A stretch of DNA of 64,000 nucleotides from Siderastrea radians (GCA_964017195.1 OZ024892.1:5768366-5832365), one strand, 5' to 3'; counted from the stretch's first letter, positions 12,660-24,699 are shown. Notes: generated by a model not told the origin, from the sequence alone. Translations and numbers: made by a program.

Positions 12660-13031
12660 GTAACTACAAGACAGTGAAAGAAGCGAGGAAGCAGCTTCAC
12701 TGTAACCAAGGTAAGAGAAAAGTTGTTTAAGCACACTTGTCAACCACGTTAGAGAAGAAGTACGACCGTGTCTAAAGCTATTCAGTCCTGTTGAAAATAT
12801 TGTTGATTTATTTTGTTTGTTATTGGCTTCCTCAGGATTGCTTTTTACCAGGAGGAAACCTCGAAGCCGTCAAAAGATACGACAACCATAATTTTAATAT
12901 GGTATTTATATAAACTGGAAATGTTTCTCGATGGAAAACAGAGCAACATTACGCGTAACATTGGAGACCAGTGAATAATTACAATGAACGAAAAAGGTTT
13001 TGACTACGTTACTTTGCACCTGTCTGCTAAG
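12660..13031 (+). ncRNA. Putative spliced noncoding RNA, exons of unit A
   Basis: A first exon ends at 12710 (CCAAG|GTAAGA). The second runs from 12836 (CCTCAG|GATTG) to 13031 (GCTAAG|GTCAGT). The same junctions recur in unit B: first exon end at 16283, second exon 16475-16677. Stops interrupt all frames of exon 2 and its length differs (196 and 203), so a protein is unlikely. Conservation of both splice sites between units suggests a transcribed long noncoding RNA. Confidence 0.35.
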
Positions 13032-14193
13032 GTCAGTTTATTTCAAGTTTACTTACTGGGAGGAGAGCAAAGAGTTTTACTTATTTTTTTTTTTTTGCCT
13101 GAACTACGTTATGTATTTAGTTAATAAACATCTTTCGGCGGCTAGTGTATCGGAGGATAATGACAGAGAGGGTGTCACTTCAAATCCAAGTTGGTTAGTT
13201 TACTAGATTTTAATGCACTGTGGTTAGATCTGAGTAATGGTCCTGAAAAATGGACTTCCTTTCTTGTTTTTCTCGTCAAAAACATCAGACGACGTCGTTA
13301 GGTTACAAGCTATGTTGATATAAGGATTGAGAGGGAACAGTCTAAGTCGGATGGTTGGGTGTAGTTTGGAGGGTACTGCTATAAACGTTTCAATTGGCAA
13401 AAGCCCACATAAGCAAAGAAATCTTTCCAATTTTGCATTAAAATCAATTGATTCTAATACATTGATTTATACACGATCAGTAGCAGCTTAGCCAGTGCAG
13501 TTTCTTACGGGATTATATAAGGCCAGTAACAAGTCGTCGCGAATAGTGCAAACTTTGAAGAACAACGTTAGGAAATGTTTAGTTTAGTGTGGTAGTCATT
13601 TTACAATGAAAACGTGTTAATGATCTTTATTTCTGGCGGTTTTCATCAATTTTAGTTTTGGAAAAATGCAAATCTTCATCTTGATTTATTCAAGTTTCTC
13701 CTACTGTCCTCGTTTTCATTTAAAAAATAATACTGTGTCAGTTGAGCAGCTCTTGGCGCTCCGAAACGTTTTCATTTACTCCGTGAAATGTATCAGTGCC
13801 ACTCCCGAGACAATTCAGTTAAAAGAGCCTAGTCACTTATTTGTTTAATAATCACACGAGTTCTTCTTTATTTTATGTCTTTTCAAGTGGAAAAATATCA
13901 AGCGCATCGAAGGTGATTATCTTTGCCAAGAAAAGAACTCGCTGCATGGAACTTACTCAACAGTTTGTCTAATGAACAAAGCACTAAAGAAAATGACAAG
14001 AAAGCTCGTCGATGACCTTTTATGGTCGTGGTATCGTACGCTTTTCTTTTCTTATTCTTGGGCAGGGTTAGTTAAGGGGGTTAATTTAATGAGCTCTGAA
14101 TGGACCTTAATTTACAATATAGTATAGCATAATATCTGTAATCCGATCTCCGATTCTTCCGACGATTTTTCCTTCTCGTGTTTCTGTCTCGGC

Positions 14194-14305
14194 TTGATTG
14201 GCTGTTCGATTTAATTGGCTTTTTCTACTGATTGGCTTCGATTGATTGGCTTATTCGAAATGATTGGCTGTTCGGCTAATTGGCTGCTAATTGGCTCTTT
14301 CGGCT
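14194..14305. promoter_or_regulatory. CCAAT-box cluster, unit A
   Basis: Seven copies of GATTGGC or AATTGGC (reverse CCAAT) in about 110 bp, preceding a T-rich stretch. CCAAT boxes are bound by NF-Y. Spacings are irregular (10-25 bp). The duplicated cluster in unit B keeps this feature. Confidence 0.5.
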
Positions 14306-14956
14306 TTTTTTTTCTTTTCAAGTTCGCCTTTTTTTCCGGCTTCAGTAATCTTCGCTGCTGTTCGATTGTCACCTTTCTTGGCGCGTTGCTAAATGGCCTC
14401 AGCTTAGAAGCAGCCCCTACTCTGCATCTGAGGAGAGGCACCCCGGGAAAAGGTCCATTCAGATTTTACTATTCTAGTCCTTCGACTCCTCTTTCGGATA
14501 GAAGTGGTCTCGAGGGACTGGACATTACGGTTCCACGTGCTTAAACGCTTTATACTGGGTACATCAGGCCAGATGGCATCCTGGGAGCGCTGTGCTCGGG
14601 AGCATTGCACAGGAAGGCCAACTGGTTTGAGCACCTAGTGGGATTTCATTGGGTTATTTAGTAGCTATCCTTTCGATAGTTTTTTCTTTCAAGTAGATAG
14701 TTGATTTTGAGGGCGAAGGTGCGATTCACGAGGTATCTTTGAGCTTTGGTTCATGTTCAATGTGGCCTTAGTTGGAAGAGTGCTTCGCTAGATGTGCCTC
14801 ACTCATCATGTAAAAAAAATTAAACTGAAGTAATGGGAGCTGTGCAGATAACCAAATTCTTTTCGTACAAAATAAGTTTCTTTAAAATTGCACAGAACTC
14901 CCCATGCAGGTAAGTGTACTTTCTTTTATTTTTCAGCGTTTAAGCAGAAATACTCC

Positions 14957-15232
14957 GTAGCCAGAATACACTTATTCTCGCTGATTGAGTAAAATCGAGA
15001 GAGGACTTGCTCTAGTTTGGGTATTTCATTACAAGCATGAAGTTGAATTTAGTTCGACATTCATTGCTTTTAATGTTTACTTTGAGAGACACATTTCCTG
15101 TTCATGTATAATCCGTAGCCTGTGTGAAGCAAGTCAACTTTACTCTCGCTATTTGTGGTTTCCAACAAGAGAGCGTGCTCTCTTGGTTGCAAGCATGAAG
15201 TCGAATCGATCAAATTCGACATTCATGCACAA
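14957..15232 (+). repeat. Paired hairpin modules, unit A
   Basis: Two head-to-tail modules of about 115-155 bp. Each starts CCGTAGCC, passes TCTCGCT, and ends in a stem-loop. The second has GCATGAAGTCGAAT facing ATTCGACATTCATGC around seven bases, preceded by another hairpin CAACAAGAGAGC/GCTCTCTTGGTTG. The first has a weaker version (GCATGAAGTTGAA / TTCGACATTCATTGC). Unit B repeats both. Confidence 0.5.
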
Positions 15233-16045
15233 TCATGCGTTCTTTTGCGACGCGAAAATTTTTTGCGTTTTGTCACAAAGTCGCTTTTTTAATTTTCTTT
15301 TTCCACTTCTATTTTTTTGTGTTCACCGACTCGTTTTTTTTCGTTCAGGCTCCTCGCTAGCATCAGTAGGAAATTGGCTGCTTTTTCTGCGGATTACCTA
15401 TTCTCATCATTCCTCTTCCTTGGGGTGGATGGTTGGGTGTACATACACTTGCTTGAAATTGTAATTTTTGCTTTTATCTAGCTGTTTTTTATATAAGCTC
15501 CCTATTTTCACTAGATTTGTAAAGGATTTTATAGCCATGTGGTTAATTTTTATGTAAGGATTTCTAGCATGACCGTCCGACTTTCAATAGGCTTGTAATG
15601 ATTATTAGAGACACCTAGTTGATTCTAATGTGAGCGTTAGTTATAGAAGTATACTAGTATAGTTACAGTGACAAATTGATGTAACGAACTCAGCAGACTC
15701 TTTCTGTTGGGGTCTTACTACTGTATATTGGCAAAGCTATTACATTGTTTCGACTGGGAGGGAATAGGGTAATTTGGTGGGTACTGCTATGAAAATAATG
15801 TTGTTTATTTGAGGGTAAAAGGCGCGGGGGTTAATGGGATCTTAGACATCCCATGCATGGGCTGGTCGAGATACCAAAACAAAAAAACATCCGTAACTAC
15901 TAGTACTCTAAGGTTTATGTAAACCACACAAATACTTTCATGTAAGATTAAGCGATGCGGGAGTTTCTGGGATAATGAGGTTCCCAGAAGCTAGTCGCAC
16001 GCCTTCAATGTAGTAAGATTATAACAAACTGAAGAAGAAAAGACC

Positions 16046-16200
16046 AGTAGAAGAATAAGAAGAAGAAGAAGAAGGAGGAGGAGGAGGAGAAGAAGAAGAA
16101 GAGGGAGGAGGAGGAGAAGAAGAAGAAGAAGAGGGAGGAGGAGGAGGAGGAGGAGGAGGAGGAGGAGGAGGAGGAGGAGGAGGAGGAGAAAAGAGGAAGT
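16046..16200 (+). repeat. Polypurine GAA/GGA tract
   Basis: About 150 bp of GAA and GGA triplets on the plus strand. The apparent open frames in it are low-complexity artefacts. Confidence 0.9.
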
Positions 16201-16239
16201 AGAGCTGTTGGCGGTGGCACTGACGACGATGATGATGTA

Positions 16240-16677
16240 ACGAAAAGTGAAAGAATAAAAAAAGCAGCCTTAGTGCAGCCAAGGTGAGAGAAAAATTGCT
16301 GACAAAAAACTTGTCAACTGCCTTAACTAAGTACGCTGAACCATGTCAAAAGTTAATCTAGTCTTGTTGAAAATGTTAGATACTATTCATTCATTCATTC
16401 ATTCATTCATTCATTCATTCCTGCCTTTGTTTGTTTCTTTGTTTATTTATTTTGTTTGTTTTTGTCTTCCTCAGTATTGACCCTTACCAGGAAGAAATGT
16501 GGAAGCTGCTCACACATACAAGAGCCGCAATCCAGCTCATTTGGTATTTATATGATGACCTCGAAATGTTCCTCCATGAGAAGCAGAATAACGAAACGCG
16601 TGCCACTTGAGACCATGCCGTCTAAAATTCACGACGAAAGGACGAGTTTGTGACTACTTGTGCAACTATTAGCTAAG
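16240..16677 (+). ncRNA. Putative spliced noncoding RNA, exons of unit B
   Basis: Counterpart of the exon pair at 12660-13031, with first exon end CCAAG|GTGAGA at 16283 and second exon 16475-16677 flanked by CCTCAG and GTCAGT. An ATTC microsatellite lies in the intron. No reading frame is shared with unit A. Confidence 0.3.
16385..16420 (+). repeat. ATTC tetranucleotide microsatellite
   Basis: Nine perfect tandem copies of ATTC in the intron of the unit B noncoding exons. Confidence 0.95.
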
Positions 16678-17297
16678 GTCAGTTTATTTTCGAGTTAACA
16701 TTGTGGTGATAGTGGAAAGGGTTTTATATGTTTGTTATGTTTTTCCTCTTTCTGCTTAAATTAAGCAAAATTGAAGTACACGTGTACAAGCCGCAAATTT
16801 TAATTTGCAAATTAATTAATTCTGTATCAGTTGGGCAGGTTTTGACGCTCGGAAACGTTTTTATTTTTTGCGTGAAATGTATCAGTGCCACTCCCGTAAC
16901 AATTCAGTTAGAAGAGCTTAGTCATTTATTTGTTCAATTATCACACGGGTTCTTCTTTTAAACTTCATGTTTTTTCAAGTGAAAGAATATCAACCGCATC
17001 GAAGGTGATCATCTTTACAAGGAAAAGAACTCACTGCATGGAAGTTATTCTACAGTTTCTCTAATGAACAAAGCACTAAAGAAAATGACAAGACAGCTCG
17101 TCGATGACCTTGTATGGTCTTGGTATCGTACGCTTTTGCTTTTCTTATTCTTGGGCAGGGTTAGTTAAGGGGGTTAATTTAATGAGCTCTGAATGGACCT
17201 TCCTTTATTATATAGTATAGTATATTATGTGTAATTCTCTTAATACTTCCGATCTTCGATTCTTCCGACGATTTTTCTTTCTCGTGTTTCTGCTTCG

Positions 17298-17430
17298 GCT
17301 TGATTGGCTGTTCGATATAATTGGCTTTTTCTACTGATTGGCTTCTTATTGGCTTCTACTTTCGATTGATTGGCATATTCGAAATGATTGGCTGTTTGGC
17401 TGCTAATTGGCTGCTAATTGGCTCTTTCGG
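17298..17430. promoter_or_regulatory. CCAAT-box cluster, unit B
   Basis: Eight copies of xATTGGC in about 130 bp, the diverged duplicate of the cluster at 14194-14305. The count is kept or raised despite insertions between boxes. Confidence 0.5.
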
Positions 17431-18047
17431 CTTTTTTTTCCGGCTGAAGTAAGCTTCTATGCTGTTCGATTTTCACCTTTTTGGGCGCGTTGCTAAATGG
17501 CCTCAACTCAGAAGCAGCCTTTTCTCTGCATCTGAGGAGAGGCATCCTCTCTAAAGGTCCATTCAGATTTTACTATAAATTCTAGTCCTTCGACTCCCCT
17601 TCCGAATAGAAGCGGTCTCGAGCGACTGGACACTACGATTTCACGTGCTTAAACGCTTAATGCTGGGTTCATCTGGCCAGATGGCACTCTGGGAACGCTT
17701 CACTTGGAAGCATTGCACAGGAAGGCCAACTGGTTTGAGTACCTAGTGGGATTTGATCGGGTTATTTAGTACCAATCCTTTCGATAGTTTTTCTTTCAAG
17801 TAGACAGTTGATTCTGGGGGCGAAGGTGCGTTTCACGAGGTATTTTTGAACTTTGGTTCATCTTGAATGTGACCTTAGTTGAAAGAGTGCTTCGTTAGTT
17901 TTGCCTCACCCATCACAACTAAAGTGCTGGGAGCTGTGCAGAAACCCAAATTCTTTTCGCGTAAAATTAGTTTAGTTTAAATTGCACAGTACCCCACAGG
18001 TAAGTGTACTTTCTTTTCGTTTTCAGCGTTTAAGCAGAAATACTCCG

Positions 18048-18295
18048 CAGCCAGAATAAACTTTATTCTCGCTGATTGAGTAAAATCGAGAGAGGATTTG
18101 TTCTTGGTTCAGTATCATTACAAGCATGCAGTTGAATTTCATTGTTTGTAATATCTACTTTGATAGACACGTACCCCGTAGCCTGTGTGAAGCAAGTCCA
18201 CTTTACTCTCGCTATTTGTGGTTATGCAACAAGAGAGTATTCTCTCTTGGTTAAGCATGAAGTCGAATGGATTAAATTCGACATTCATGCACAAT
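18048..18295 (+). repeat. Paired hairpin modules, unit B
   Basis: Duplicate of the modules at 14957-15232. The GCATGAAGTCGAAT stem with ATTCGACATTCATGC is kept base for base although its loop has changed, and the AAGAGAG/CTCTCTT stem is also kept. The first module's stem has decayed. Confidence 0.5.
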
Positions 18296-19210
18296 CGCGT
18301 TCTTTCCCGATGCGAAATTTTTTGCATATTGTTATGAAGGCGTTTTTTTTAGGTTTCTTTTTTTATTTCGATTCTTCTCTGTCCAACGACTCGATTTTTT
18401 CTCTTAGGCTCCTACTTAGCAACAAGATGATAGAAAAATGGCTGCCTTTTCTGCAGATTTTGTACTCTATAACATCCCTTTTCCTTGGGGCGGGAGATTG
18501 AGGTTACTACACGTGCTTGAAATTTTATTTATAACTTCCGGTTTGATGTAGCTTTTTTTCATAAACTACCGATTTTCACTACGTTTTTAATGGATTTTAT
18601 AGGCACGTCGCTAATTTCAATATGAGTATTATAGTCGTAGCTAATAGCACAAGAAGAAATCTACAGTGATTTAACTGACGTAACTTTGACTGATGATTGC
18701 ATCCCGGTTTTTACAAACTTCGTATTTTCAGCAAGCTTATGGCGATTATGTAAGACATGTGGTTAATTCTAATATGAGCATGATAGTTATAACCAAAGCG
18801 TCAGCATAAATCTACAGTGATATAACTAACTTAGCTTTAACTCATGATTCTATTCCGTTTTTTTTTAACAAACGTGTGCTATACAGTAGGCTTGTGGTCA
18901 CCGTGATTATGTAAGGCATCAGTGATTTATAATACCAGCATAATGGCATCAGAAGGTTTTTTTCAACTTAGCACATGCTTTTTCTTTCGGCTTCACAGTA
19001 CGGAAAACTTTATAAACCATAGTTTGTCAATGTAGATTACCAAAGCTATTAACTTATTTTGAAAGGGATTTGGAGCTAAGGGTGTTGAGGGTAGAGATTA
19101 AGATTATTCAAAACAGAAAACATAACGTAAACTATTATAAGGTTCAACGGTGTGGGCGTTTCTTGAGATAAGTTGGATCCCGTGGCAGGTGGAGCACGTT
19201 TTAGTGTAGT

Positions 19211-19412
19211 ATAGCAATTGGCTAATATGCCATTGACTATAACATAGAAGAATGTAAAAAATTAAAAAAAAGGATAACGTGAAAGAAGACATACGAGATA
19301 TGTAACTGGGCTTAAAGAGAGGAAGAAGGTGAAGACTTCCAATGACAGAAAGAAGGTGCACTTTCTTTAAGAATGGGCAAAGGCTACAAATGATTATGAA
19401 GATAACAAAAAT

Positions 19413-19413
<1 letters not shown>
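19211..19413. other. Short unassigned stretch
   Basis: AT-rich DNA between the noncoding duplication and a retrotransposon tail. Nothing supported. Confidence 0.3.

Positions 19414-19463
<50 letters not shown>
19414..19463 (+). repeat. GATA microsatellite
   Basis: About twelve perfect GATA copies, interpreted as the tail of the adjoining minus-strand retrotransposon. Confidence 0.95.
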
Positions 19464-19800
19464 TTTATTAAAAATTACATCGCAGCCACCAGGCTGAATT
19501 ACGTAATTATTTACAAGTCAATAAAAGAGATCTATAAGACTACGATAATATTAATAGACATAATCTAATTTTAAAAGGATAATAATAACAATGTTTCTAA
19601 CCATAAAATATAAATATTTAAAAAAAACTATATACATAACCATTAGAATATATCACTATAGTACAAAGCTTTAAAAAGGTATAAAATGTAGTAGGAATCT
19701 ACAACGTTGCCTTTGCCGCGCAAAACGGTATGAACGATTTGAGATACCTTTTGGTATTGATCTGAGGAATCTGGTATTTTCTAGCTGTTCTAAAAATAAA
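19414..19800 (-). mobile_element. 3' end of a CR1/L2-type non-LTR retrotransposon
   Basis: Read on the minus strand, it ends GATGTAATTTTTAATAAACT followed by a TATC repeat (19414-19463, about 12 copies), and contains TAATTCAGCCTGGTGGCTGC. I recognise this terminus from cnidarian LINEs whose 3' tails are microsatellites. No reverse transcriptase remains. Confidence 0.5.
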
Positions 19801-19867
19801 ATTATTTAGCACAACAGCAAGAAGAATTAGACAGAACGAGCAGCAGAACTGATGACCAAGAACACTT

Positions 19868-20372
19868 CAGACGAAAAGAAAGAGAAACGAAAACGGAGAA
19901 GAAGAACGAAGAAGAAGAACGAAGAAGAAGAAGAACGAAGAAGAAGAACGACGAAGAAGGAAGAAGAAGGAAGAAGAACGAAGAAGAACGCAGAACGAAG
20001 AAGAAGAACGAAGAACGAAGAAGAGCGAAGAAGAAGAAGAAGAACGAACAACGAAGAACAAAGAAGAACGACGAAGAACGAAAATCGACGAAGAACGAAG
20101 AACGACGAAGAACGAAGAACGACGAAGAACGAAGAATGAAGAAAAACGAAGAAGAACGAAGAAGAAGAACGAAGAAGAACGAAGAAGAACGAAGAAGGAA
20201 GCAGAAGAAGAAGAAGAACGAAGAAGAAGAAGAAGAACGAAGAAGAAGAAGAAGAACGAAGAAGAAGAACGAAGAAGAAGAAGAAGAAGAAGAACGGAGA
20301 AGAAGAAGAAGAACGAAGAAGAAGAAGACGAAGACGAAGAACAAGAAGAAGAGAGGGAAAGAGGAGGAAAAG
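19868..20372 (+). repeat. 500-bp polypurine GAAGAAC tract
   Basis: Nearly unbroken GAA triplets with interspersed GAAC and GACGAAGAAC units, about 13 bp apart in places. It yields long but meaningless open frames on both strands. Such tracts can form triplex DNA. Confidence 0.9.
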
Positions 20373-22500
20373 AGTGCTTGCAATTTCCTACTTACCTCTT
20401 TCCCATATTTGCTTGTTCTTTTGTTTGCTTTCTTGGATGAATGGTTGAAACGCTCAAGGAGTTTATTCCGTAGAATTTTGTCATGGTGTACTCTGAAATA
20501 CAGGGTTAGACTACTTCTGAAGATCTACCTTTAGCGGAGGAAGACAAGCGGCGAAAGACGAATGAAGGTAGCAAGGCCATGATGAAGTACTGACAAATGC
20601 AACAAAGTAAGTAGCAAGCCAAACTCAAAGAAGACGCACACGTTCACTGAATCGGTTGTAAACATCAGATTGAAGAATTAAGGAAAAGACCTTGGAAAGT
20701 TTTGGGAAGAATTAAAAAAAGCAAGAGCGCAATCAGATTGAAGGCAAGTCATGGAAAGCTCATAAGCTCACAAGTGGGCTATTTGTTACGGCGGCAGAGA
20801 GAACAAGAAACAAGAGCAGTCGCCTGAAAGGAAATGAAAGCACCAAGAACCCATACGGCTCATAGCAGTTAGTTTGCATTCATTTTAAGTTATTTATGTT
20901 TTATAGAGTGGTGCCGGGCTCATGGGAGGCCTCGCTCGCATGGGCCCGTCGCGCACTTGTATAGTAAAAGTTTTTTTTTAATTATGAGGAAAAGTGAACA
21001 AGTTATTGTGCAGACTAGGACGTATCCGGGGAAATTCCTCTTATCCCGAATAAATCCACGAGGTGTGCAGAAAGTAAAGGCAAATGAGGAAAGAAGACAG
21101 GAAATGGAGGAATAGAGGGACATCTCGTGAGTTTTTAAATCCATCATGGCTTGATCAATTTTTAGCGCCCAAGAAGTGCTGCTGTTACTACCGCAACGAA
21201 ATTCAAGCGTACCACAGGCCTACCACCCTCCGTTGATCAAAATGAAGTGCTGAGGAATGCTCAAAGGAATCAACCACAAAGAAGGATCGCAACTATAAAA
21301 AAGGAGGAGAAAGCTCGGCCATGGAAAGTGAAGTGAAGCTATCTTTTGTCTCGTCTGTCTGCATATTTCTGTTGGATTGGTGTTGGTTTTCATATTCTAA
21401 CTGTTGAATCAGTTAGGTCGCTCGATGCTGCTAGCATGATGTTGGCATTTCCCTTCAAGAAGACAGATGTAATAGCGTGAGCAGGTTTCAAGTAAGATGT
21501 ATCGAGGTGTGTCCTCCGATGATGTAAGAACGAAAACCAACTGTGGAAGCGAAAACTCTTTCACCCGCAGGGCTTGAATAACTCTTGCGCTGTTATAGGT
21601 CTGGTTCTCTCCTCTCTTTTCCGTCAAAGATTACTGGGGTGCTGTTTCTCTCTGATGTCCTGACTACCTGGGAACATGTTGTCAACAAGTTTTCTCTACG
21701 AAGCATTGCAGTTTTTGCAGGTTTTCCTTACGGGCATTCCATTTCATTAATGCTTAACTGAGTTCTTTTAAGGCCTTCTTTGCTGGATAACTGGTAGACT
21801 CCTTGATCCTTGAGCCGTGCGGTTTGGGTTTCTACAGTAGCTATGTCGTATTTACTTCTCACTGCATTTGATCGGCATGAACTTCTTCTTGCCCTCTCAG
21901 TCTTCCTTCCCTGCTTCAGCCTTCACCTGAAAGACTTGAATGCGTTGTTGCGCTTTCACGTCTGAATCTACTTCATTAAGTATATCGGCTGTTTACGAAC
22001 TCTTTAACACTGGCGCTTCTTGTGATTTTATAGCTCTTCTGCTATTATAACGTGTTTGCCACAGAATCTTTTGGTCGGCAGCTGCAGCTCCCAGTGACTA
22101 CAATCGAAAGGTAAAAGGATTGAGCTTTAAATCTAACTGAAAATTCTGACCACACGTTCCACTTCTATTTTTCCCTTTTTCATTCAATCATTTTGTTACT
22201 GATCTTTTCACCTGTGCGGTTTATAATTAGGTAAGTCCACAGTTTGCTTGTTTGTTTGTTTTTTATTTTTTTTATTTATTTTAGTTCTTAGGTGCAATTT
22301 TTCTCTTCTGTTTTCCTTGTATTTTACTTTTCACTCAGTTCAGTCTGTTGAAACGTACTTGACTGGTTTGTTGAGCTACATGAAAAGGTCATGTGGCTTC
22401 TTACGTACAATTTTTCTCTTAATTTCGTGACGTGAACTCAGTAACTTCAGATCTCGAACACCATAAAATCGTTTTAAAGCCTTCACTGCTAAATACAGTC
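20373..22500. other. No gene recognised
   Basis: Purine-rich to about 20850, then mixed. A small imperfect inverted repeat CGGGCTCATG / CATGGGCCCG lies at 20907-20951. No splice-supported coding frame was found. Confidence 0.35.
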
Positions 22501-22721
22501 CGTCCCCTCGTTCAACTTACTATCTGTTGTCACTCTTTGTTCTTCGCTCGCGTTGTCGTATTCAGCTTTTGAATGAGGCTTTTTTCAAAGCTCTTTTCTG
22601 TTATATTTCATTGTTTCAATTCGCCCGTTGTTTTTTCTCCACAATATGCCAACCCTTCTTCGCTCAACTGCACAAACTCAGAGTTTCTCTTTCTTCCTTA
22701 CCGTCGCTGTTTCAATTTCGC

Positions 22722-22742
22722 TCTCTCTCTCTCTCTCTCTCT
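22722..22742 (+). repeat. CT microsatellite
   Basis: About ten perfect CT copies in a pyrimidine-rich region. Confidence 0.9.
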
Positions 22743-22842
22743 CCCTTTTTCGTTTAATCATCTCTCATCTTACTTGTCTTGTTGTCACGGCTTTAATTGT
22801 AACTGAAATGCTTTACAGCGCAATTAACCACTCGTTTTGTTG

Positions 22843-22946
22843 TCATCATCATCATCATCATCATCCTGATCATCATCATCATGATCATGTTTATCACCAT
22901 CATCATCATCATCATCATCATCATGGTTATCATCATCATCATCCTT
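22843..22946 (+). repeat. CAT trinucleotide repeat
   Basis: Imperfect ATC/CAT repeats of about 100 bp. In one frame they read as polyhistidine, but that frame has no other coding support. Confidence 0.9.
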
Positions 22947-23333
22947 TATTTATTGTTTATTTGTTTAATTATTCATTTATCTATTTATTTTCATCTCAAT
23001 ATTGTTATTTAATGCCAAGAAAACACGACAGATTAACACAAACTCACGCCATTTTAGCTGTTTTCTTCGATCGGCTCACTTGCATCTTCAAATTCGACCC
23101 TGGGATTATAAAAGAACCACATCATCATTTTACTGAATAGTTAGAGTGAACTGCTAGCACTTATTATTATACTCTTCTTACTTCGGCTCTGCATGTTCGC
23201 TTCTGCAAATTCAATTCTAATTCCTCTCTTGGTTCTCGAATGTGAAACAGTCGCTTTTTTCTCTAAATCTTGCAACTATGGTGCGAAGCTCGTCGTATTT
23301 CTACTGGCTCCAGTTTTTTAAACAATTTACGAT

Positions 23334-24350
23334 GCACTAAGCTAACGGACTTCTCCTTCGCATTCGACAATTCGGTTTTTAATCCGGTTTTGTCTGTGTG
23401 CTTTACTTTTTTGTCGGCCCACGAATTGTAGCTCCAGTGGCGTCAACTTCTGCGAACTCCGGGTTATTCGGCTTCGCTTTCCTTCTCGGTACATCAGTCT
23501 ACCTATAATATTCATGTTTCGATCTACTCCTCGCACATATATATCCCCAAGAGTCGGTTAAAACCACGACGGAGCGCTTCTACGTTTTTGGTGGAAGAAT
23601 TTCGAGGAACATATAAGTTGCAAGCAGTCGGTGTAGATCTGAAGTTACATTCCTTAATTTTCGGCGCGCTACGCTATGACTTCTCCTTTGCATTCGAAAA
23701 TCCGGCTTTCCTCTGTGTATTTTATTTTTTGTTTGCTTAATTGGCGTGAATTTTTGCGTTCTGTGTCCTCAACGTCTGCAAACTACAGGGGAAGGTTTTT
23801 CGGCTTCTATTTCTTCCTTTCATCAATGTACCTTTTGATTTTGCACACTATACGTGCAAATCAGTCGGTCTTCGAGCAGGATTTGCTCTGCTAGCCTTAT
23901 TTTTTGTCGTCAGGTTCCAAATGAATCGTGTGCTTGGGCTTTTCGTTTAGAGCCCTCATCTTCAGTGCTTGACCAACATGAACGCCTTTTTCGCTTTTAT
24001 AGAATTGCGCTGGTCACAATACATCGTTTTTTTCCTCTCAAATGCGTGTTCATTTCTCGCCAAGCCAGCTTTCTCTCTGTTTCGATGCTCCTCATCCGGG
24101 CCATAAATCTCCAACCCGGCTTCTACAACCTCATTACTTGCAGTCCAACTACCGCATTTTCTCTCTCTACTGCGCAGTTTCTCTTTTCTTATTTCCTTCC
24201 ACGCAACGAGTTTTCTCGCGACAAGCGACGATTTGGTCTCTTCACGCGTTTTTTTTCTACTTACGCGCCTTGTTTTCTTTTATCGCTGTCAACTTCATTG
24301 CACGAACTACATGATTCGTTGTATGGTTTGTTCTTTCACCCTCGTATGTC
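23334..24350 (+). repeat. Degenerate pyrimidine-rich tandem repeat, period about 330 bp
   Basis: Equivalent points lie near 23334, 23664 and 23994: GACTTCTCCTTYGCATTCGA, then CCGGYTTT..TCTGTGT, then GCGTCAACTTCTGC or its variants, then CGGCTTC. Divergence is high. A 236-codon open frame over units two and three starts at GTG and is judged a composition artefact. Confidence 0.5.
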
Positions 24351-24699
24351 AGCCATTTATCGCTTGTATCACATGATCAGCCCTCTATGTACGTGGTGGC
24401 TTTTCTTCGCACGTATTGAGGTTATTTTATACAGCATCACCAGCTTCTATTCAGGACTGCTGCTTGAAATACTTTTCTGTTTTTGTTTATGGTTTCAGTT
24501 TATTCCGAGCCTTTTCTCGTGTCACAGTACGCGTTCATGTCTCATCAACGAGTTTCTACGATAAACAAGCTTCTACAATCGCATTTGCGCGTGTAATTCT
24601 TCCGCTTCTAGCGCCTTGTACAGTCTACTTCAATGTACCAATTTCCAGTTTGCTCAACTGCGCATTGGCAAACCCTTGAAGCCGTGCAATGCATGCTAT

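Larger units (their letters stand above)
12600..19210 (+). repeat. Diverged 3.1-kb tandem duplication of noncoding sequence
   Basis: Unit A is about 12640-16030 and unit B about 16200-19210. Matching landmarks lie about 3095 bp apart: ATGTATCAGTGCCACTCCCG (13787 and 16879), the CCAAT clusters (14194 and 17298), TTCACGTGCTTAAACGC region (14535 and 17641), and CTGATTGAGTAAAATCGAG (14981 and 18077). Exon-like blocks, promoter-like clusters and hairpins are kept; open frames are not, which argues for noncoding function or decay. Confidence 0.75.

Noticed and set aside
14985..15464. 159-codon open frame over the hairpin modules
   Set aside because: Begins with TTG, and the homologous unit B region does not keep the frame.
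19802..20534. Long open frames on both strands in the GAA tract
   Set aside because: They translate a polypurine repeat into Ser/Phe or Glu/Arg runs; no domain, no initiation context, both strands open.
22628..23140. Histidine-rich 170-codon frame
   Set aside because: It is a CAT microsatellite read in one frame, with unrelated CT-repeat sequence before it.
23854..24564. 236-codon open frame
   Set aside because: Starts at GTG, lies in pyrimidine-biased repeat DNA and overlaps another open frame; the repeat units do not share the frame.
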